From Aquirufa nivalisilvae (GTDB lineage Bacteria; Bacteroidota; Bacteroidia; Cytophagales; Spirosomataceae): 64,000 bases of DNA. Below the pieces are notes generated by a model that saw nothing but the letters and a program-made list of their open reading frames with translations, was not told the DNA's origin and searched no databases. The stretch's first letter is position 1, and every line of letters starts with the position of its first letter. Below are positions 44,124 to 53,816 of this stretch, piece by piece. The position numbers and the translations under genes were made by a program. The DNA lies in assembly GCF_004307455.1 (NCBI RefSeq), contig NZ_SEWX01000006.1, positions 1-64,000 of the forward strand, given 5' to 3'.

Positions 44124-46583
44124 TTAAAATTCCTTCTCCCCAAATTCACTACTAGGCAACTTAGCCTTCTTTTCACTCGATCTAAAATTGTATGACAGAT
44201 TCAATAAAATGATATTTCTTTCCTGAATGTAATTAGTTGTTGTGTAAAAATTAGATCCAAAGGTGGTAATGCTTTGCTCATTCACTTTCATATTTCCCAA
44301 TGCCGCATTTTGCCATTGTAAAGTAAAAAACAATTTGTTTTCTAGTAATGTCTTTTTAATAGAGAAATTGGGTTGATAAAATCTAGAATCTACCCCCTGT
44401 GCCGTATTTTTAGCTGATAAATAAGATAAATTAAATTGTGTACTCAAAGTTGGATTTATCTGATAGCTAATATTGGAATTGATCGAATAAACAGAACCTG
44501 TCGAATTCACCACTACGGAGTTATTAAATATTCCTCCATTTATCTTTAAGCTATATATATTTCCTCCAATAAAGATTTTTAATTTTTTAACTGGATTAAG
44601 CGTGAGTCCAATTTCGGAACCTAATAGGCTGGCTTGACCTGCATTGGTGTATATTCTATTTAAAATAGTATCATTATAGACACTATTAACTCGATTCACA
44701 ATATTGTCAATTTGTTGACTATACAAATTAATGTACAAGGATCCTTTTTTAAAATCCTTTGTGACACCAGTTTCTATAATTCCCACGAATTCAGGTTTTA
44801 TATTGGGATCACCTTGCTCCAGTGTTTCACTATGCTCCCTTTCTGGATACGGGTTTAATTCGTTGTTAGTAGAACGTTGTACTCTCCTACTATATGCCAA
44901 TTTAAACCTGACATCCTCTTTAAAATTGTACATCACATTAGCGGATGGAAATAAATTGGACAGATCTAAGATGGCTGGTGATATCGATTTATTAGCTTGA
45001 AATTTTCTAAATGCATTTTCATACCTTAATCCACTAGAAAATTCAATTTTTTTATACGACCCAGCATACTGTACATATAAACCATGAATTCGGTTGAGTA
45101 CTTCAATGAAAGCTGAAAATGACGGGTTATAAACCAAGGGGCTATAGTTTCCTGACTTTTCAAAATAATTAAAGATCCCCTTTTGAATTTGGTTACGATA
45201 TTGATAACCCATGGAAAGTTTTCCTATGCCTAGGGTTTTCTCATAATCAATTTTAAATCGATAAGCATCAAGTGGGTTCTGACCAGTGTTCAATGTGTAT
45301 TGAAGGGTATCTGCATAATTTTTCTCATTCAAATTTCTATTTTTAGTATATCCATCAATCATGGCATATTCATATAAGCCAGATATACTTAAACTAGATT
45401 TATCGTTAAATCGATGCAAATAATCCAGATTGTAAACCCGAAAAGAGCCTGACTTTAAGACCAAATTGGAATTAAAATAATTACTTCTACCAATAATGGA
45501 ATTGGTAGAGAGATCATATTTAGTATTGTTATAATGTATATCAGCCGTACGATATTGATCCCGCTCTCCTAAATAAATACCCATCGTTAAATCATCGTTG
45601 CTCGAGGGAGTATAAATAAGTGAAGTCCTAAATCCATAATTATCTCGCTTAAAACTCCTTTCTCCCTCACTTGGAAAACTCGTGTAAATCCGGTTTATGG
45701 TGGTATTAACATCTCCCTCTCTGCGACCAGCGATATCGTTTTTTAAGTAATTGAATGAGGTCGAAATATCCCAATTCCCTTTACGATAGGATGTCGATAA
45801 ATCAAGCCCATACCTTGATGGCTCAGTAGTGTTTTCATATTGCTTAATTCGAGGTAATCCATATTGTAGATTAGATGTCAATGACCAGCCATCATTACTT
45901 CCTTTTTTTGTCACAATATTGATAATTCCCGCCTTTCCATCGGCATCATATTTAGCAGATGGGGCTGTAATAAGTTCAATTCGATCAATTGTATTAGCTG
46001 GGATTTGAGTTAAAATGGTTGTTGCATCCACCTGCGTTGGTTTTCCATTAATCAATATTAAAAAACCTTTTGACCCTCGCATGGAAAGCTCCCCTTCTGC
46101 ATTAACCATGATGGAAGGAACATTTCGAAGTATGTCGCTGGCTGTACCGCCTTTTGCTACTTCAAATTGTTCGGCTTTAAAAACTTGCTTTTCTAGGGTA
46201 GCAATGACATTAGGCTTAAATCCTGAAACTATAACGGATTCCAACAATTGATTGATAGGCGCCAAGGATATGGTACCTAAATCGAGTTGAGAATTGATTT
46301 TTTCATAACTAATTTCTACATACTTGGTTTTATAACCAACATATTCAATCCTGATGACGTATTTGTCGTCTTTTAAACCAACGAATTCAAATTTCCCTTT
46401 TTCATCAGCTATTTGCCCCTTCACCACATTACTTTGCTTTTTTGATTCTAATCGGAGTGTCGCAAAAGATAATGGCTCAGCTGTTAAGGAGTCAACCAAT
46501 TTACCCTTTACTTCATTTTCCTTCTGAGAGAATCCCCAAAACGTCAATAAGCAAAAGCAGAAAGTGAAGATATACTTTTTCAT
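44124..46583 (-). CDS. TonB-receptor-like outer-membrane protein (OMP_b-brl_3 type)
   Basis: The product is 819 residues with a signal peptide (to about WGFSQ), a carboxypeptidase-regulatory-like domain (VKGKLVDSLTAEPLSFATL; about 24-110), a plug (SVIVSGFKPNV, later MRGSKGFLILINGKPT and GIINIVTKKG) and a barrel of the outer-membrane beta-barrel family. It converges on the exporter gene. It may export, import or sense the lasso peptide across the outer membrane; uptake of a metal-bound peptide is another possibility. Regulation may use the direct repeats upstream at 46.70-46.74 kb. Confidence 0.85.
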   Translation of the reverse strand: MKKYIFTFCFCLLTFWGFSQKENEVKGKLVDSLTAEPLSFATLRLESKKQSNVVKGQIADEKGKFEFVGLKDDKYVIRIEYVGYKTKYVEISYEKINSQLDLGTISLAPINQLLESVIVSGFKPNVIATLEKQVFKAEQFEVAKGGTASDILRNVPSIMVNAEGELSMRGSKGFLILINGKPTQVDATTILTQIPANTIDRIELITAPSAKYDADGKAGIINIVTKKGSNDGWSLTSNLQYGLPRIKQYENTTEPSRYGLDLSTSYRKGNWDISTSFNYLKNDIAGRREGDVNTTINRIYTSFPSEGERSFKRDNYGFRTSLIYTPSSNDDLTMGIYLGERDQYRTADIHYNNTKYDLSTNSIIGRSNYFNSNLVLKSGSFRVYNLDYLHRFNDKSSLSISGLYEYAMIDGYTKNRNLNEKNYADTLQYTLNTGQNPLDAYRFKIDYEKTLGIGKLSMGYQYRNQIQKGIFNYFEKSGNYSPLVYNPSFSAFIEVLNRIHGLYVQYAGSYKKIEFSSGLRYENAFRKFQANKSISPAILDLSNLFPSANVMYNFKEDVRFKLAYSRRVQRSTNNELNPYPEREHSETLEQGDPNIKPEFVGIIETGVTKDFKKGSLYINLYSQQIDNIVNRVNSVYNDTILNRIYTNAGQASLLGSEIGLTLNPVKKLKIFIGGNIYSLKINGGIFNNSVVVNSTGSVYSINSNISYQINPTLSTQFNLSYLSAKNTAQGVDSRFYQPNFSIKKTLLENKLFFTLQWQNAALGNMKVNEQSITTFGSNFYTTTNYIQERNIILLNLSYNFRSSEKKAKLPSSEFGEKEF

Positions 46584-46697
46584 TATCGAAATATATCAAT
46601 TATTTCGGCTGCTCATGTCCTTACATGCAAAGAGACCGTTTTTTTTCTTTGATTATTCGGTAAAGTTTACCTACTATTAATCGTTGCATGAAAAATT

Positions 46698-46741
46698 CAT
46701 GGGTTGGAGTTTTCTTCAAAGTTTGATTTCCATGGGTTGGA
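46698..46741. promoter_or_regulatory. Paired direct repeat upstream of the TonB-receptor gene
   Basis: CATGGGTTGGA occurs twice, beginning at 46698 and 46731, exactly 33 bases apart, with similar bases on both sides. The spacing is about three helical turns, as for tandem operator sites bound by one dimer. It lies about 115-160 bases before the receptor start. The regulator is unknown. Otherwise I see nothing in the 356-base gap 46584-46939. Confidence 0.5.
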
Positions 46742-46939
46742 ATTTCTATTGTTCTTTTAGAAGAAAGAAAATAAATGTGAATAACTTATTCTTAGTTATA
46801 ATCATTCGTAGCAACCCCACTTAGCATGATTAATTAGCATTCAGAATTAGACCTACATCTAACTGACAATCAGCCAGTTATTATACAAATAGAATATTAT
46901 TACTGAATCCATTTATTGAGAGGAGGCCTTTTTTTCAAA

Positions 46940-47262
46940 GAATTACATACCTTCAAATTTGGAACGTATATTCTTAATCCGTCACTGGAAATTAAAGCAT
47001 TCTTTTTTCCAAAAAATCCTCTTCTAAAGAAATTAATAAGTTAGGGGCATCTTAATAGAAATACTTGAATTACACATTTTTTATATCCTCTTTGGACTAA
47101 CGCAAATGGCATTTGCGCAATCGATTGATTCATTTCATTTATTGATTATGTACAAGGCGCACAATGATTCCAAAGCACATTATAAAGTCTATTAAACTCC
47201 TAACTTCAATTATTTTAACAACCAGGATTGATTCAAGAATACAACCTATTTTTACAAATTGG
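46940..47262 (+). pseudogene. Decayed fragment of the lasso exporter gene
   Basis: These 320 bases align along their length with 42961-43289 inside the exporter gene (shared words include TTGGAACGTATAT, AAGAAATTAATAAGTT, AGAAATACTTGAATT and CAATGATTCCAAAGCAC-like sequence), but with frameshifts and stops in every frame. It covers only the late membrane-helix region. It implies that part of the lasso locus was once duplicated here. Confidence 0.85.
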
Positions 47263-47442
47263 TTCTTTATCTTGGGTAAATTAAGCCTAAAATTGATTAT
47301 TTAATCCAAATTCTACCCAATAATTACGTTTAGAAAATAATCATTACTTTATTTGTAAATCCGTGACTAGTTATATAATCAAATCAAATAAGCCTGTTGT
47401 TTGCAATGGGCTCAATTAGAATACATTAGAACTAAACCCGTC

Positions 47443-50340
47443 ATGGAAACCCCATCGAAACCACTCATTCCATTAAATGAGCCACAGCGACTAGCCGCTT
47501 TGGATAGCTATGATATTCTAGATACTCCTCCCGAACCTGAATTCGAAAAAATCATACAACTTATCTGCATGGTTTTAAATATGCCCATGGGCTTTATTTC
47601 TTTTATTGATAAAAATCGAATTTGGTACAAATCTAAATTGGGATTCGACTACGATGAATTACCTAGAAATGAATCATTTAGCCAACATACCATTCTTCAA
47701 GATGATGTTTTAGAAATTCTAGATGCTTCTAATGATGAACGAGTTAAATCCATCCGTTTTGTTACAAGTGATTTACAAGTAAAATATTATGCAGGTGTTC
47801 CACTAATTACAGATGAAGGTTTTAGAATTGGAACTATCAGTGTCATGGACACAAAAACAAACTCTCTTTCTAGTGAAACGAAAGTCATGTTAGAAAAGAT
47901 TGCTCAATATATCATAACACAACTTGAACTTAGGAAGAAATACATTGCATCCAAACAAGAAGTCAAAAAACAAGCCGACCAGGAAATAAAAGAGCTTCAA
48001 TTGGAATTAACCAGTCACCAAAAAGCTTTAGATGAATCATCTATCGTAATGATAGTAAATAGAGATGGAATCATTCAATATGCCAACGAAACGGCATGTC
48101 GCTATAGTAAGTATAGTCAAAAAGAATTAATCAATCAAAATATAAGTATACTAAGATCTGGCTACCACACGGATGAGTATTTTGATTCTTTATGGAGCAT
48201 TTTAAATAAGGGGCAAGTTTGGAAAGGAGAATTAAGGAATAAAGCGAAAGATGGAACATTCTATTGGGTAGATATGGTTGTGGTCCCTTTTATGAATGAA
48301 AAAGGAGAATTGGTAAAATATGTTTCACTAAGCAGAGATATAACAGATAAAAAGTTGATTTTTGAAGAGAATCAGCGTTTATCCTTTGTCGCTAGAGGTA
48401 TTCAAGATGGCGTATTAATAACTGATCCAGAAGGAGTCATTCAATGGATAAATCACCCCTATGAATTAATTTCAGAATATAGTTTGCAAGAGGTAATGGG
48501 CAAAAAAATGAGTGAGACCATTTCTACGACCACAACCAATCCAGAATTTATAAATCAAGTAAGAAGTCAGCTTTTTAAGACATTCACTTATCAAGGTGAA
48601 ATTAAAAATATAACCAAATCAGGGAGAGAATATTATTTAAACGTAAATATTCAACCGATTTACAATGAAAATCATCAGCTAATTCACTTTGTAGTCTTTG
48701 CTGCTGATATCACCGAAAAAAAACAAAAAGAAATTCAGATTCTAGCTTTAATAGAAGACCAGAAGGCCACATTTGATGGAGTTGGGCTTTCGATCATTCA
48801 TACTGACATTAATGGAATCATTCAACGTGTAAATCCCGCAGCTTTAGAATTACTTGAATATACGGCAGAGGAATTAGTTGGTAAAATGGATTGTTCCCCG
48901 TTTTACGATAATCGAGAAATGGAGGAACGAACTAAAGAACTCAGTTTAGAATTAGGTTATCCGATTAAATTGGGGATGGAAACAGTGGTTATAAAATCCA
49001 AATTAAGTGGTAAACCTCATTCCAGTGAATGGACCTATGTAACAAAATCAGGAAAAAAAATACCCGTTTGGTTAACTGTCACTTGTATTAAAAATGGACA
49101 AGGTGAAATCACCGGTTACATTCGAGTTGCCGAAAACTATACGACTAAAAAAGAAGCGGAAAAAGAGCTTTTACATGCTAAATTGATGGCAGAAGAAGCT
49201 GTATTGACTAAAGATAGTTTTTTAGCCAACATGAGTCATGAGATCCGAACCCCTTTAAATGCCATTATTGGTTTCACCGAATTACTATCTCAGTCGAACT
49301 TAGATCCGATTCAAACAGAATATTTATCCAATATTCACATAGCTGGAGATAATCTGCTATTAATCATCAACGATATTTTGGATTTATCTAAAATGGAATC
49401 AGGTAAATTAGAAATAGAGTCTTATCCCTTTAATCTGACTGAAATACTTAGACATGTATATCATTTATTGAAAGTAAAGGCTGAAGAAAAAAAATTAGAT
49501 TTCAGTTTATATTTAGATGCAGACTTGCCAGAAATGATTGAAGGTGATCGAGGTAGACTAAATCAAATCTTAATGAATTTAGCTGGAAATGCCATCAAGT
49601 TCACGCATGAAGGGGATGTTTCAATTCAAGTCAAGAAAATAGAAGAGACCGCTACAAACGTAACTTTACGCTTTTCGGTGAAGGACACGGGCATTGGTAT
49701 GTCAGAAGAAGTACTTGAGCGAATTTTTGAACGATTTACGCAAGCAGAATCTTCCACAACTCGAAAATTTGGAGGCACAGGTTTAGGGCTTAGCATATCG
49801 AAACAGTTAGTGGAACTCCAACATGGCGAAATTCATGTCAAAAGCAAGCTAGGAATAGGTTCAGAATTCTATTTTATCCTAACGTATAAAAAATCAGATC
49901 AAGTTGAAATTGAACAAAATACTGATTTGAATCGACATGGATCTAAAAAAAGACAGGTACGTATTTTACTTTGTGAAGACAATGTCATGAACCAAAAATT
50001 GGCTGAAATGGTCATTAAACATTTTGGTTTTGACATTAAAATAGCCAACCATGGCCAAATGGGGGTAGAACTAGTTAAGAAAGAAAATTTTGATTTAATC
50101 TTAATGGATTTGCAAATGCCCATCATGGATGGTTATCAAGCTACATCAATTATCCGAAAAAAATTGAATAATTCTATCCCAATTATTGCGATGACAGCAC
50201 ATTCATTAGTGGGAGAAAAACAAAAATGCGTTGACATGGGCATGAATGGCTATGTATCTAAACCATTTAAGCAATCCGAATTATTGAATGAAATTAATCG
50301 AGTTTTGAGTACATCAAGCCATTCAAATTTGGAGAATTAG
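47443..50340 (+). CDS. Hybrid sensor histidine kinase (GAF-PASx3-HisKA-HATPase-REC)
   Basis: The product is 965 residues from the ATG at 47443 (the longer TTG start adds 14 residues absent from the paralog). Domains: GAF (about 15-175; ESFSQHTILQDD), three PAS/PAC units, HisKA with FLANMSHEIRTPLNAIIGF, HATPase_c (DTGIGM, GTGLGLSI) and a receiver with LILMDLQMPIMDGYQ. It is closely related to the kinase at 24.6-27.9 kb but lacks one PAS. The two flank the 28-33 kb and lasso regions; whether either controls the lasso genes is unknown. Confidence 0.95.
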   Translation: METPSKPLIPLNEPQRLAALDSYDILDTPPEPEFEKIIQLICMVLNMPMGFISFIDKNRIWYKSKLGFDYDELPRNESFSQHTILQDDVLEILDASNDERVKSIRFVTSDLQVKYYAGVPLITDEGFRIGTISVMDTKTNSLSSETKVMLEKIAQYIITQLELRKKYIASKQEVKKQADQEIKELQLELTSHQKALDESSIVMIVNRDGIIQYANETACRYSKYSQKELINQNISILRSGYHTDEYFDSLWSILNKGQVWKGELRNKAKDGTFYWVDMVVVPFMNEKGELVKYVSLSRDITDKKLIFEENQRLSFVARGIQDGVLITDPEGVIQWINHPYELISEYSLQEVMGKKMSETISTTTTNPEFINQVRSQLFKTFTYQGEIKNITKSGREYYLNVNIQPIYNENHQLIHFVVFAADITEKKQKEIQILALIEDQKATFDGVGLSIIHTDINGIIQRVNPAALELLEYTAEELVGKMDCSPFYDNREMEERTKELSLELGYPIKLGMETVVIKSKLSGKPHSSEWTYVTKSGKKIPVWLTVTCIKNGQGEITGYIRVAENYTTKKEAEKELLHAKLMAEEAVLTKDSFLANMSHEIRTPLNAIIGFTELLSQSNLDPIQTEYLSNIHIAGDNLLLIINDILDLSKMESGKLEIESYPFNLTEILRHVYHLLKVKAEEKKLDFSLYLDADLPEMIEGDRGRLNQILMNLAGNAIKFTHEGDVSIQVKKIEETATNVTLRFSVKDTGIGMSEEVLERIFERFTQAESSTTRKFGGTGLGLSISKQLVELQHGEIHVKSKLGIGSEFYFILTYKKSDQVEIEQNTDLNRHGSKKRQVRILLCEDNVMNQKLAEMVIKHFGFDIKIANHGQMGVELVKKENFDLILMDLQMPIMDGYQATSIIRKKLNNSIPIIAMTAHSLVGEKQKCVDMGMNGYVSKPFKQSELLNEINRVLSTSSHSNLEN

Positions 50341-50637
50341 TATCAAATCTATTTATACTTTTCATAATCGGAATAATCAAACCTTAGAATTCAAACATGA
50401 TATTTCTACTTGAAATTCAGGTAGTTAAGAAAGATTAGATCAAATAAAAACAAACATCTGATTGTATTGATATTTAACTAATCATAGTACTTGAAGATAC
50501 CAAGGATTAGATTTTTCTTTGGGGAGGAAATTCTGATTTGATTGCCAAAAATCTAACGATGTTCCAACGTTTCTGATTTCAATAAACTTGATATTCATAT
50601 GAATTTGATACAAGTCTCAATGGAAAAATTAGCGCAA
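50341..50637. other. Gene-free stretch
   Basis: I see no gene, RNA or repeat in these roughly 300 AT-rich bases between the hybrid kinase and the tRNA terminator. Confidence 0.6.
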
Positions 50638-50677
50638 AAAAAAACACCTACAAATTTAAAATTTATAGGTGTTTTTA
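50638..50677 (-). terminator. Hairpin terminator downstream of tRNA-Arg
   Basis: AAAAACACCTA...TAGGTGTTTTT forms a long stem with A/T-rich inner pairs, ending in a T-run on the minus strand. It lies 10 bases beyond the tRNA 3' end. Confidence 0.8.
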
Positions 50678-50687
50678 ACATTTAGTG

Positions 50688-50761
50688 TGGTCGCGTAGGG
50701 ATTCGAACCCCAAACCTTCTCATCCGTAGTGAGATGCTCTATCCAATTGAGCTACGCAACC
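50688..50761 (-). tRNA. tRNA-Arg (anticodon ACG)
   Basis: A complete cloverleaf can be drawn: acceptor GGTTGCG/CGCGACC (one T-G pair), D arm GCTC...GAGC, anticodon stem TCTCA/TGAGA with loop CTACGGA (anticodon ACG, read as ICG for CGU/CGC/CGA), and a T arm with GGTTCGAATCC. The CCA end is not encoded. No integrase or att-like duplicate is visible nearby. Confidence 0.95.
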
Positions 50762-50846
50762 AATTCCCATTCGGGACTGCAAAGGTAGAATTTCTTTGGG
50801 AATATGAAAAGACCTTGCTGAAAAAAAATCAATTTTATTCCAATTT

Positions 50847-51626
50847 TTACTTCCCTGTAAAATGAGGAGCTCGTTTTTCTAAGAAAGAACTTACTCCTTC
50901 TTGGAAATCCTTCGAGTAACCAGCTTGTCGCTGAGCTTCTGCTTCCATTTCCAATACAGTTGCTAAGTCCTGATGGTGAGCCTTTTGCAATTCTCGTTTG
51001 ATTAATGCTAATGCTAATGTAGGTCGACGAGCAAATTCTTCTCCTAGTGTCTTCAGTCGTTGTTCCCAATATTCCTCGGAAATAACTTCTGCTACCAATC
51101 CCAAAGCTTGAGCTTCCTCTGCACTAATTTTTTTAGCTGTAGACGCTAATTCAAATGCCTTATGATACCCCAAAGACTGCATTAAAAAGGCCGTACTTCC
51201 TGCATCCAAGGTCAAACCTATCTGAACAAAAAGTTCAGCAAAATATGCTCCTTCCTTAGCAACTAAATAGTCACATGCTAATGCCAAGGAGCATCCTGCT
51301 CCTGCTGCTGGACCGTTGATTGCTCCAATTACAGGCTTATCCAAGCCTCTTAATGCCAAAATCATTGGATTATAGGTAGATCTAAGTACTGCACCTAAAT
51401 CAGAATCGCTTACGCCCGATTTCAAATCAGCTCCCGAACAAAATGCCTTCCCCTCTCCTGTTATTACCAAAACCCTAGCTGATTCGGAAGCCTTTGCTTT
51501 TTCTGCTACATCCCTTATCTCATGTATCAAACCTGCATTTAAGGCATTAAACACTTCTGGACGCTTCAGATGAATGGTCCAAACTCCATTAACTTGACTA
51601 AGATGAAGAAATTGGTAAGAAGACAT
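50847..51626 (-). CDS. Enoyl-CoA hydratase/isomerase family protein (PaaG-like)
   Basis: The product is 259 residues, of the crotonase fold, with GKAFCSGADLKSG (first oxyanion-hole segment) and INGPAAGAGCSLALACDYLVA (second), plus ELFVQIGLTLDAGST where PaaG-type isomerases have a conserved Asp instead of the second hydratase Glu. It probably acts on an acyl-CoA in fatty-acid or phenylacetate breakdown. No other paa or fad genes are adjacent, so the precise substrate is open. Confidence 0.85.
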   Translation of the reverse strand: MSSYQFLHLSQVNGVWTIHLKRPEVFNALNAGLIHEIRDVAEKAKASESARVLVITGEGKAFCSGADLKSGVSDSDLGAVLRSTYNPMILALRGLDKPVIGAINGPAAGAGCSLALACDYLVAKEGAYFAELFVQIGLTLDAGSTAFLMQSLGYHKAFELASTAKKISAEEAQALGLVAEVISEEYWEQRLKTLGEEFARRPTLALALIKRELQKAHHQDLATVLEMEAEAQRQAGYSKDFQEGVSSFLEKRAPHFTGK

Positions 51627-51679
51627 AATAATAAATTATAAATGATGAATTATGAATTATAAATGGAGAATTCAATTAT

Positions 51680-51700
51680 GAATGGTAAGTGGTAAATGAT
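51680..51700 (+). repeat. Inverted repeat, left copy, around four-helix gene
   Basis: GAATGGTAAGTGGTAAATGA matches, with one or two differences, the complement of 52192-52211. The two copies enclose the frameshifted four-helix-bundle gene like terminal inverted repeats. Confidence 0.6.
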
Positions 51701-51710
51701 AAATGCTTTA

Positions 51711-52078
51711 TTATTTAATGGACAAATTATGTTTTACCGTTAGTAAAATTTTAGTAATAATTCTTAAAATTTCATCGCTTTCTGACATTAATTTAACGAA
51801 GCGAACTTCTTCTAAGTAATCAATTTCGTTTAATAATTCCAACCAATATATATAGTTTCATTTATTTCCTTTTGAGCAATTGACATTTTGTGCTTAAAAT
51901 CCAATTTAGATTCTGCATGTTCTGCTTCTCTAATTATTGCCCCAACTGCTGTTCCACTTCGCAAAATTTGCTTTGAAAGAATAAATTCTTTTCTCTCATT
52001 AACAAGATAATGATATAAATGCCAGATTTGAATTGCGAAAAAAAAAGATTTTGATTTTATGACATTCTTATGTTTCAC
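51711..52078 (-). pseudogene. Four-helix-bundle protein gene (S23/IVS family), frameshifted
   Basis: The reading frame (from GTG at 52078, or TTG at 52099) matches the start of the four-helix-bundle/23S-intervening-sequence protein family: KSKSFFFAIQIWHLYHYL, LSKQILRSGTAVGAIIREAEHAESKLDFKHKMSIA, KEINETIY. It then stops at about residue 89, shorter than the family (about 120). Removing two bases in the TATATATA run near 51845 restores the frame: WLELLNEIDYLEEV and on to a stop at 51711. So it is a slippage frameshift, or a sequencing error. Function of the family is unknown. Confidence 0.8.
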
Positions 52079-52191
52079 TTGATAAAATTTTATTACCAAA
52101 TCTACATTTCAATCATTTCAATTAAATGCAATCTATAGAATTATTAATTAGTTGATTTATTTTAAATTGTTTCACTCAAGACACGACTCAC

Positions 52192-52222
52192 CATTTACCA
52201 TTTACCATTCACCATTTACATT
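52192..52222 (-). repeat. Inverted repeat, right copy, with CATTTAC-type tandem units
   Basis: Tandem units of CCATTTA / CCATTCA lie between the four-helix gene and the rpoN stop. The first 20 bases are the inverted partner of 51680-51700. Confidence 0.6.
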
Positions 52223-52226
52223 TAAT

Positions 52227-53666
52227 TTAAAGTTTCCTTCTTAGCCTCGCAACTGGTATACCCAGTTGTTCTCTATATTTAGCTACGGTACGGCGTTTCA
52301 CCACAAAGCCTTTTTCAGATAAAAGCTGCTCTAAGGTTTCATCAGGATAAGGCTCTTGAGCTGGTTCTTGCTCAATGATTTCCCTCAGTATATTTTTCAC
52401 TTCTCTGGTTGACACATCCTCCCCTGACTCATGAGTAATTCCTTCTGAGAAGAAATATTTTAAAGGATATATACCAAAATCTGTTTGCACTGATTTAGCG
52501 GAGACTACTCTTGACACAGTAGAAACGTCCATTTCAATCAAGCTGGCAATTTCCTTCATCTTCATGGGTTTCAAGGTAGAATCATCGCCTGTCAAAAAGA
52601 AATCGTATTGCTGAGCCACAATACTGTGCATCGTTTTCAATAAAGTGCCCTGTCTTTGTTGTATTGCCTGAATAAACCAAGATGCAGCATCTAATTTATG
52701 CTTGATAAAAGTAACAGCTTCCTTAATCTCTTTTTGCTGTTTATTCCCTTGATCATAGGTTTGCAACATCTCTTGAAATGACTTACTGACCCTTAATTCG
52801 GGGGCATTTTTTCCATTCAACTTAATATCCAATTTGCCATGTTGATTTGTCACCACAAAATCAGGTTGCAAATAAGGCGCTAAATTCCCTCCTTCTGCTC
52901 CACCAGGTTTAGGATTTAAGCGTTTGATTAGGTTAATCGCCTTTTTCAATTCACTTTCATCAACACCTAATTTTTGCTGTAATTGCACAAAATGCTTTTT
53001 AGAAAATTCATCAAAGAACTCATCAATCAAGCGAATAGCCAATAAACAAGTAGGATGGTCTGATTCTCTACGGTGCAATTGTATCGACAAACATTCTTGT
53101 AAATCCCTAGCTCCAATCCCTGCAGGATCTAAGGCCTGAATTTTCTTTAAAACACCTTCTACCTCTTCAAAATTGGTTGTAAAACCTTGTGTAAATGCTA
53201 AGTCATTGACAATACTTTCAATGTTCCTTCTCAAATAACCATCTTCTTCAAGCGAGCCTATTAACTGATGCGCAATCATCTCTTCTCGCTCATCTTTTAA
53301 ACTAAAACCGATTTGCATCAACAAGTAATCTTCTGCACTAGCCACGGTGGCCATAGGTCGTTCCTTGGACTCTTCATTGGAATCATAGGAATCACCAGCC
53401 ATTTTATAGCCAGCATAATCATCTTGCAAATAATCTCCTATTTCTAATTCCTCTCGCTCTAAGTCCTCTACAGTCTCTCGTTCTTTTTCATCGAATTCAT
53501 CTGAATCCTTTATTTCTAAACCCTCTTCCAAAGCGGGATTTTCCTCCAATTCCTCCTCTATTCTTGCAGCCAGTTCAGCTGAAGGAATTTGAAGCAATTT
53601 AACAAACTGAATTTGTTGTGGAGAAAGCCGCTGTTGCTGAGAAATTTTGAGTGATAATCCCTGCAT
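52227..53666 (-). CDS. rpoN: RNA polymerase sigma-54 factor
   Basis: The product is 479 residues. The Gln-rich region I (LKISQQQRLSPQQIQFVKLLQ), an acidic region II, the core-binding domain (DPAGIGARDLQECLSIQL) and the DNA-binding domain with the helix-turn-helix VDVSTVSRVVSAK and the RpoN box (VKRRTVAKYREQLGIP) are all there. It directs transcription from -24/-12 promoters with enhancer-binding ATPases. It is divergent from asnS and ends next to the four-helix cassette. Confidence 0.97.
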   Translation of the reverse strand: MQGLSLKISQQQRLSPQQIQFVKLLQIPSAELAARIEEELEENPALEEGLEIKDSDEFDEKERETVEDLEREELEIGDYLQDDYAGYKMAGDSYDSNEESKERPMATVASAEDYLLMQIGFSLKDEREEMIAHQLIGSLEEDGYLRRNIESIVNDLAFTQGFTTNFEEVEGVLKKIQALDPAGIGARDLQECLSIQLHRRESDHPTCLLAIRLIDEFFDEFSKKHFVQLQQKLGVDESELKKAINLIKRLNPKPGGAEGGNLAPYLQPDFVVTNQHGKLDIKLNGKNAPELRVSKSFQEMLQTYDQGNKQQKEIKEAVTFIKHKLDAASWFIQAIQQRQGTLLKTMHSIVAQQYDFFLTGDDSTLKPMKMKEIASLIEMDVSTVSRVVSAKSVQTDFGIYPLKYFFSEGITHESGEDVSTREVKNILREIIEQEPAQEPYPDETLEQLLSEKGFVVKRRTVAKYREQLGIPVARLRRKL

Positions 53667-53816
53667 ATCTTTAATCTAATAAACAAATATACGCTGATTT
53701 GACGGCCAGTTTTTAAAAATACTTGTAATTCATAAATAAATAAAATTATTCCGTTTTTTGTACGTAATTTTGAGGCTAGTTTGCCCCAATTGGGGGCCAT
53801 TTGACCATTTATTTAT

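Larger units (their letters stand above)
32462..46583. other. Lasso-peptide biosynthetic gene cluster with 14 precursors
   Basis: The region unites all essential lasso functions: precursor peptides, cyclase, leader peptidase, RRE protein and exporter, plus candidate tailoring enzymes (sulfotransferase, HPr-kinase-like kinase, SET methyltransferase), PAPS supply and a TonB receptor. Plus strand: cysC, precursors, cyclase, SET protein, exporter. Minus strand: kinase, sulfotransferase, RRE, peptidase, and separately the receptor. No lasso isopeptidase is visible. The outer limits are estimates from gene content. Confidence 0.85.

Noticed and set aside
50688-50761. Integration site of a mobile island at tRNA-Arg
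   Set aside because: No integrase gene and no partial duplicate of the tRNA 3' end are visible in the window.
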